From contig CM068825.1 of the NCBI GenBank assembly GCA_028554795.2, positions 97,643,451 to 97,707,450 of the forward strand: a DNA stretch of 64,000 nucleotides, written 5' to 3'. The DNA is from Sinohyriopsis cumingii. Its lineage: Eukaryota > Mollusca > Bivalvia > Unionida > Unionidae. Positions 56,881-64,000 of the stretch are shown in pieces. The position numbers were made by a program, and so were the translations under genes. Below the pieces are notes generated by a model. The model worked only from the letters and a program-made list of their open reading frames with translations. It was not told the origin of the DNA and searched no databases. Each line of letters starts with the position of its first letter. The stretch's first letter is position 1.

Positions 56881-58007
56881 GATAAACATACTTTCCCAGT
56901 GCTGTGAAATCATAAAAGTTGCAGAGCACAATCATTCCATAATTTGCTTCTTTTCATCAAGTATCCAATTTATTTGAGATGAAAATCCTTACAGGTGTCC
57001 AGTCTTTTAATCCTTAAGACAAATGACCAATATGCACTACTGATCTATTCCAATTAAGATGGTCCAGAATTTTCAAGTAATGATATGCTTATATTTGTGA
57101 AGACATGAAAGTTAGGATGAAACGGATACATGGGGGTCCCACACTACTGTAAAGTTGGGGAAAAAAAGTCTGGAGAATAGGGTTGTTCCTGAATAACAGA
57201 AGCCCTTGAATTTTGCAAATATTGATCAAACTTGACAGGTGGGGGTAAGGAATTTCTAGCCTCCACTACTTATTCATCACAAAAAATAACAGAATAACTT
57301 AACTGGTCCAAAGTTAAATTGACTGTGTTCTTACTGGAATCTGTAGAGGTTGCAGAACTCTTCAGTCAGTTCATATTGGTGTATAGATCATTTGGGTGCA
57401 TGTCCTAAACACGTTTGTATGGTTAATCAAAGTGTTCAGGCTAAGTAGACTAGTAGTCTAGCACGACAATGTGTCAATACAGCTGTGACATCTGATTGTG
57501 GTGAGCGTACGGAAAAAATTGATAAAGCTTTTCTTCCCCAGTTCTACATCTGATATGTAAAGTTAAAAGCAATGTAGTGATAAATCTTTCCTTATTACTT
57601 GGTAATTTGCACTGGAAACACTGTTAAACATTTTCATTAATAGCAACTTTTGTCTCCTTGAACTTGCCTTTGCTTTGAATTTAACTCTCAGACATTGCCA
57701 AATACTTTAGTGACAATTCCAACAGTAACATTTTGGGGAACCTATCCCTCAGCACTTGTCGTTGCAATCTATTTTCACACTTCCCTTTATAGCAGATTAT
57801 AAAATATTATGAGGGTTTGTGCATTATATATTTTAGTTCAGGTTTTGTAGAAGATGCCTTTTTAAATAGCAGTGGTAGTATTTACTGTGTTCTTAGTATA
57901 AAAATATCTTTTTTTAAAAACAAGTCATTGATATGAAACAAATTTGTTTTTTCATCCAACATAATATAAATTTAGACTGCATTATAATACTTTTTTGTTA
58001 CTTACAG
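56881..58007. other. Non-coding, no gene recognised
   Basis: AT-rich, no supported feature until the splice acceptor at 58001-58007. Confidence 0.5.
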
Positions 58008-58051
58008 GTGCTACTGGAATAAAGGTGCCATATGATAAATGGCAACATTAG
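58008..58051 (+). other. BCS1L: Possible alternative last exon of BCS1L
   Basis: Acceptor TTGTTACTTACAG (ending 58007) opens a short frame, ATGIKVPYDKWQH then a TAG stop at 58049-58051, with ATTAAA about 12 bp later. A donor overlapping the BCS1L stop (TGGA|GTAGGT, after 52352) joins to it in the correct phase, replacing the last two residues with a 14-residue tail. This is only a splice-site and phase coincidence; no homology supports it. Confidence 0.25.
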
Positions 58052-58068
58052 TTTCACATCAAATTAAA

Positions 58069-61000
58069 GTTCTGTTTTATTATAAAGACTAGGAATCCTT
58101 CCGGCATATTTAGCAAGCAAATATGAAGTTTAAAACTAGAATAATGAACACTGCTAAAAATTCCTTTTTAGTGCAAAAATCATTCAACAGAATGAAAGGC
58201 AGTGGAAAGAATCATTTAGCATTTGACCATATGAATCCAAGCATATCTTTGCAAACAAATCTCAGACTATGTGGTGAATATAAGTACTTTGGAGCACTGT
58301 GCGTGTATCAATCATAATCAATATGAACTGTCAGCTATCAAAACAGATAGTGAGAAAAAAAATTTAAGGAAGAAAAGAACACATCCATCACAATTAAACT
58401 GGAGGAGCCATCTGCTTGTTAGATTTTGGACAATGCACATGTGTGTTTGAGAATCTGAATACTTAAAGATCCATGCTGGGGGGTGATTTGGGCAATATCT
58501 TCCTTAGAGTCTCCAACAGGCCCAAACAAGTGAAGTACCCTTTGCCTCTTTTTGATTTCAAGACATTCCCTCAACCCTCTTCAATACAATGTATTTATAA
58601 AAAATAAAGTGTCGATTGTTTGTAAAGTTTCCTATCAAAGTGGAAGGTGGAATAATTAAAACAAATTTACTTGTTCTGTAGTCAATTTTGGTGTATATTT
58701 GAGGATCATATTTACAGAGATGAGATTGCTTTTCTTTGGAATTCTTGCCAAAATTTCACACATGATCCATGAAAAGCAACTGAAAATATGAATATGTGTT
58801 GTCCACTCTGAAGCAAATTATGACTTAGTGGAAGGATCCAGATCTATTACAGATAAAAGATAATCCAATATTTCTTAATAAAGACATGAAAAGTCTTTCT
58901 GGAATGGAAACAGTTGCCAATTTTAGAGCTTGCTGTTTTTTGTTACATAAACACTGTAAAGAAGCAATACAAGAAAAGTGCTACTATTTTAAAACCCTCT
59001 TTAAGTAATTCTTGAATATTTATCATTTAATCTGAAAATATGCAACAACAGTAGCTTCACGTGACTTGTTTGGACTACACCTGCTTCTTTCATTTTTGCC
59101 AGCCTTGCCCTACTTTGGCTAGAGAGGTAATTTCTCCCAAATACTGAAGTCCAACACGGATCCTGACTTGTAATGATTATTTGCACTTAAAAACAATGAC
59201 AATCTGAACAGAATGAGATAAAAGTTCTGGCAAGCGAGATTTACTAACATTCAAATGGTATATTTCCAAATAAAAGTTCTGTAGTTGCCAGGCAGACCCA
59301 GTAAATAGACTAAAATCATCCCTATTACTCAGAAATGCAGCAGAATTCTATGCTCTGGGTGACAACGACTTCATTAAATGTACTGTCCACAGATTTCAGG
59401 GAAAGTTGATGCCTGGGCACCATTGAACATGAATAGAATTTTTGGATAAATAATAATCAGTTTCCCCCCACGATATATAATGTTTAAGGGCCTTTTGTCC
59501 CAATTTTTCACAACCTTTGCCAAAAAGAATTTTCTGCATATCAACATTTGCAAAATTATGCAGAGTAAAATTAATTTTTTTTACTCAGTAAATATAAATG
59601 TGTTACATACAAATTTATATGAATTCGAATACTTTTGTTTCTAGTGATATGGCCGGTGTTTCTGAATATGGTCATATAATTAATTCAGATGGTATGGGAG
59701 AGTATCAAAACAGAAATGGCTTTTGATTTTAAAAATAGGTTTTGTAAAATAAAATGTTTTTTTTTTTATTCCATTCAGTAAGGGTCATAAGTGATCCATG
59801 GAAAAAAAATAATTTCACCCATGAAAAGACAAATCCTGGAAATTTTTGTTCCAAAAAGTGTGGGCATCCTGGACACATGAAAACTGTAACAACTACATGC
59901 TAGGTAGGAGTGTTTAGAGTACACACAACATAAAGGTGTCAAAAGTCTTTGAAAAGAATAACCTGTCAATAATTGTAATGACACTTTGTATATTTAGCCT
60001 AAAAAAGTACTAACTGTAATATTCAAGCAGAACTAGAAATAGCAACTGCTTGAAAAATATAGTACAAACATGTTTAAGTCTGTGTATTGCATGTTAATTG
60101 TCTTCTCTCTTTATGTTTTGATTATTTTATTCGATTTTAACTTAATCTTTTCGAACTTATATTGATTAAAGGCATAAATGTTACAATTGCTTAGAAGTGT
60201 TAGCATGTAGTCTGTTTACAGTTTTTTTTCATTTTGGCATTATTATATCACCCTGAAGGATGAAGAATTCTTCTCCAGCTGCATTCACATGTGAATATCT
60301 TCCACATATTACTGACATATTATCATTTAATGATGTTTTTCAATACAAGTCTGATTATATTTCAAGATGATAATTGAAATCACAAATGTTTAATATGATA
60401 CCATGACAAAGGTTCCTTCTCACAAATATATGTCCTTATGGTTAGATGTGCCCTTACTATCCCTCTTCTGGAGTAAATTTTGGCTGGGCCACTGCATCAT
60501 ATACAATGTCAGAAAGTTGGCATTTAAATATGGCATCACCATCAACATAGCAATTCTACCATTTGGGGTTCAACTTTATAAAGGATGTGCCACTTTTAGA
60601 TACCATGGCAAATTTCACAAAAACTTGAAGCCTACTGGCATTTTTTATTTATTTTTTACTCTTTCTGAATGGTTGCTATGTAATTGGGTCTAACTATGAC
60701 AAAGATCACAACAACAGAATCTTGTCCTTTAACCATGGTTATTCCTTGTTAATAAAATGGTTCAAAGAGTTCCAGTGGTGTGCCACTCTTCCCTGTAGTA
60801 TGAATTAGACTGTAAACCTGAAGATGGAATTAACAGGAACTAATGTTTAGGGTCTGTGGAACTAGAAATGTATCCACATGACATTGATGCAAATATGGTG
60901 TAGTTAGAGAAAGCTTTGTGCTATATGCTATAATAAAAATCTGTCAAATCTGGGCCAAATCCTGGTGTGTTTTTGTGTTATGGAATAGCCACATTTTCAA

Positions 61001-62555
61001 GGTTATATCATGCCAAGGCAAGTAGAGTCAAGCATTTTACCTAAGGCTACAACAAAGTAGCTGACCTGGAGCCCGAACTTGATACACTTTTGATGAAAAC
61101 AAAAATGTTTAAAGAAAACCCTAATACCAGACGTACCTAATTCATCAAGTCCTTAACTACATGGAAACAAATTCATGATTAATGGGTGGATGAAACAGAC
61201 ATAATGCAGCACAGAAAAACAGACAAACATGGGTAACAATGTAAAAATAGAAAACCAACATATGTACCCAACTGTAAACATTAATACTTTAAAGGCAGAC
61301 CTGATAATGGTGCATGTAAAATTTTATTAAAGGTGTAAACATTTAGAGCAGAAATGATTGGCATGGCCATTTTGTAATAAACAAAGTAGCTGTACAAAAA
61401 TGGGTTTAGAAGATTCAAAAGTATGCACATGCACAATGCACGCTAATGCAGACAATGAAAAGTAATCAGTTAAAAATTCCACAAAATGGTGTTTTATCAG
61501 TGGTTCTTTATGCAATGACTCTAAAAAAAACTGTAACACAATAAAATCATAACATTCTTACACTGCTGACAATACCAGTGTCTTTATCTCTGCTAATGCT
61601 GATTATGCAATAATTGTATTTCATCGTAGACATTCATAAAATAGATCAAATTTATACTTATTAACAAAACAAGTTAAATTTACAAAATACACATTGCCAA
61701 TTAACTAGAGGTCATTTAATTGCTTGGGTAGAATTCATAGTCCTCTACGTTTTGCAACATTCTGCACAATAAGAAAGATTTAATTTTTGTCTTTGCTGGT
61801 AGTAAACCTTTTTGAGTATTCATGAAATAAGTATTTTTGCATCTTCAAATATAATGTCAGAAAAACAAAATTGTATGAGCTATTCGCAGAAAGTCAAACT
61901 GAAAGTCATAAACAGTGCAAAAAGCACAATCATTCAAAAGAAATCTGTGCTCAGTTTCACCAAAACAAGAGTAACGTCTAGACTTAAGATTCTAAACTTA
62001 AATTCATATATAGGTTTGAGTTATGTTGGTGAGGTTTGCACTTCAGAGATTCTAAACTTAAAATTAGGTTTAGGCTTGATGTCTGTTGGTGAAAATTAGT
62101 TTTGGACCCAGATATCTGAAACTTAGAACAAAATTAACCTAAGGGCTGTTCCACTTAAACATACATGGCACAAAAGGAAGGAAGTTTGTTTTAAAGATGT
62201 GTCCAAGAGTACTCTGATGACTCAGTGAGTTCTGAAAATAATACAGAATTCTAAATATCATCTATGAGTGACTACACAGGGTAGAAAGTGCCTTTTTTAG
62301 GTACCAAGTATCTTTACTGGAACTGCCCTAAGCTAAAAATCAAAGTGAAATAATTTGGACAACCTTTAATCATGCAAAAAGTAAATTTCAAATCACCAAA
62401 ATGGTTGTTATTTCTTTGCTTTCTCTACTATGATCAATGACATAATGTTCATATATTCCAAAATGTACACCCAATTTAGTGGGTCAAGTTTGAGTACGAT
62501 GCTCAAATTTATCAAGGGCCCACTATTCAATAAAAATGAAACACGGAATGGCACC
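58069..62555. other. Non-coding, no gene recognised
   Basis: About 4.5 kb of AT-rich sequence. ORFs such as 60403-60693 (96 aa) and 61812-62099 (95 aa) show no domain or splice context. A two-unit ~65-bp duplication (GATTCTAAACTTAAA) lies near 61988-62098. Confidence 0.5.
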
Positions 62556-62559
62556 CAAC

Positions 62560-62738
62560 TGCCGAGTTGGTTTCTAATGGCACTTCAAGCACACTCTAAT
62601 TATTTGATAGTCAAGTTTTTTTTCTTCCAAGGACACACCAAGGCAGTCAACCAGGGTTGGCTTAGACAGGTATTAAACATGCAACCCTTGGATTACATGT
62701 CTAATGCTCTACCAACTGATTACTACAATTCCCTTGCA
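62560..62738 (-). mobile_element. Fragment of a third tRNA-derived SINE, minus strand
   Basis: On the minus strand, AATCAGTTGGTAGAGCATTA resembles a tRNA D-arm/box A and GGGTTGCATGTTTAATACC a degenerate box B. CTGCCTTGGTGTGTCCTTGG follows, a phrase typical of SINE core regions. No target duplication found. It overlaps the spurious ORF at 62430-62819. Confidence 0.5.
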
Positions 62739-63067
62739 GAGTTACAAGGTCTGCATCAGTTGTCACATGGAACCAGTTACCATATGATTGGTACTTATTC
62801 TCTATTCTATGTAAATTGAAGAGATGAATATACCCCAAGTTACAAATGTTTCATATGCTAGTTTGAAATATACTGCAAAGAATAGGAATAATTCACAATC
62901 ATGCAGTAATCAGTTTTGTGCAGCAACCAGACCCTTTTTTCTTCTTGCCAACCCAGTAAAACATGCTTATAATGAATATGGATACAATGCATACAGTTTA
63001 TATTACTAAGTGAATTTGCATATCTGATAAAGCGAAATTTATACATTTTAAAACAGACGTAACAAAC

Positions 63068-63285
63068 TATGACCCCAAGTGGCAGATCAATCGCATATTA
63101 TCTCTGTCCATATGGGTTCAAAACTTGGCTTAACAATGTGGGTATTTGAGACAGCTTGCCAGAAGCTTCTGTAAGTCCGTGGTTCCTCCCTTGGTCCTTC
63201 TCACACAAAATACACTGGTTGTCATGTGTACCCTACCATGTTAAAAAAATGGCAATAAGCCACACATAACCCAGACAAACTGATC
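63068..63285 (+). mobile_element. SINE family 2, strongly diverged copy
   Basis: GACCCCAAGTGGC head, TATGGGTTCAAAACTTGGC (box B region), CAATGTGGGTATTTGAGACA, GCTTGCCAGAAGCTTCTG and AAAAATGGCAATAAGCCAC follow family 2 order. Ends are approximate. Confidence 0.8.
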
Positions 63286-64000
63286 TTCTATAAACAATTC
63301 TCCAAACAAAATTCTTGACTCCCTGTGACTTTGGACAATACCTGTGGAACTGTACATGTGCCTAAATGCAGTTCTTTATGTTCAATGTAACTATGTCTGA
63401 TTACAATGTTAAACCATGCAAAAGCTATAAGAGAAAATGGTCCTAGGTTGACCAACATCTAAAGGGGAAATGACTTGAGACCTTAATCTTAAAGATAGGA
63501 CATCAGTGTGGTATCTACCACACCTTTTACTGAAAATGTAAGATGATACCAAGTTTCATCCCTTAACTTCAATTTGCTTCTAAGTTATTTGATGCAAAGA
63601 ACTGTACCGGAAAACTTAAAATATTGAGTTTTAATATTGAATTTGATGATTGTATCCCCAACCTCACCATGACCAAGAAGATAGGACACCCAATGTTGCA
63701 TGTGATGCACCTTCTAATTATAATGTACAGGAATAAGAAGTTTCACCTCCTTTAGCTTATGCCAAAAATGAAGTTGTGATGGATGGATACTGTGACCATT
63801 GCTTTTTTGCTTTAAAAAGACTGGACCATTAAGGAAGCAGAATTGGACAAAATCATTTAAAAACTGCCAAATGATACAAAATTTACTAAGTTCTAAATCA
63901 AAATCTGCCGATAAAAGTTTCCACAGAAGCTAACTATGGTATTAATCTAAAGTTAATGATGCGGGATATGTATTCATAAAATTCTATGTATTCATAGGCA
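63286..64000. other. Non-coding, no feature recognised
   Basis: AT-rich to the window edge. Some phrases ('TACCAAGTTTCATC') look like an old interspersed repeat, but I cannot delimit it. Confidence 0.45.

Noticed and set aside
62430..62819. 129-aa ORF
   Set aside because: It overlaps a minus-strand SINE-like sequence and shows no domain.

Overview
The window is eukaryotic nuclear DNA from an animal, most likely a lophotrochozoan and probably a bivalve mollusc. Two observations support this: a spliced mitochondrial chaperone gene (BCS1L) with GT-AG introns, and a dense, AT-rich background of tRNA-derived SINEs, hAT-type MITEs, DIRS-like and LINE relics, microsatellites and minisatellites. The taxon is inferred from the style of the repeats and the protein divergence; the sequence does not prove it. 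I recognise only two intact protein-coding genes in 64 kb.

0-26 kb: gene-poor. It holds a decayed DIRS/Ngaro-type (tyrosine recombinase) retroelement at 1.7-3.4 kb, several copies of a tRNA-derived SINE with a (CA)n tail, two hAT-type MITEs (10.6 and 15.2 kb), five minisatellites or diverged tandem arrays, and dispersed ~600-700 bp repeats.

26.8-29.6 kb: an intron-free ORF for a secreted multidomain protein: signal peptide, two discoidin (F5/8 type C)-like modules, a clan GH-A-like glycoside hydrolase barrel with NEP and TEW catalytic motifs, and a C-terminal beta domain. It is less AT-rich than its surroundings. It is the most interesting protein here and a candidate for horizontal acquisition.

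33.9-43.5 kb: a transposon graveyard. It contains a broken protein-primed family B DNA polymerase (Polinton/Maverick or adintovirus type), then a 5'-truncated minus-strand LINE. That LINE is interrupted by a 653-bp MITE whose removal, with one 3-bp target duplication, restores the LINE frame. A composite hAT-type MITE with a perfect 8-bp target duplication follows.

47.5-52.5 kb: BCS1L on the plus strand. Four core coding exons give 420 aa, and SINEs sit in the third intron. There is a possible 33/56-nt cassette exon and a possible alternative last exon 5.6 kb downstream.

52.5-64 kb: non-coding, AT-rich, with SINE copies, a LINE 3' fragment, minisatellites and a second pair member of a dispersed repeat.

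The two genes have no visible functional link. Most of the content is the record of successive, sometimes nested, mobile-element insertions, many of which can be delimited exactly by target-site duplications.
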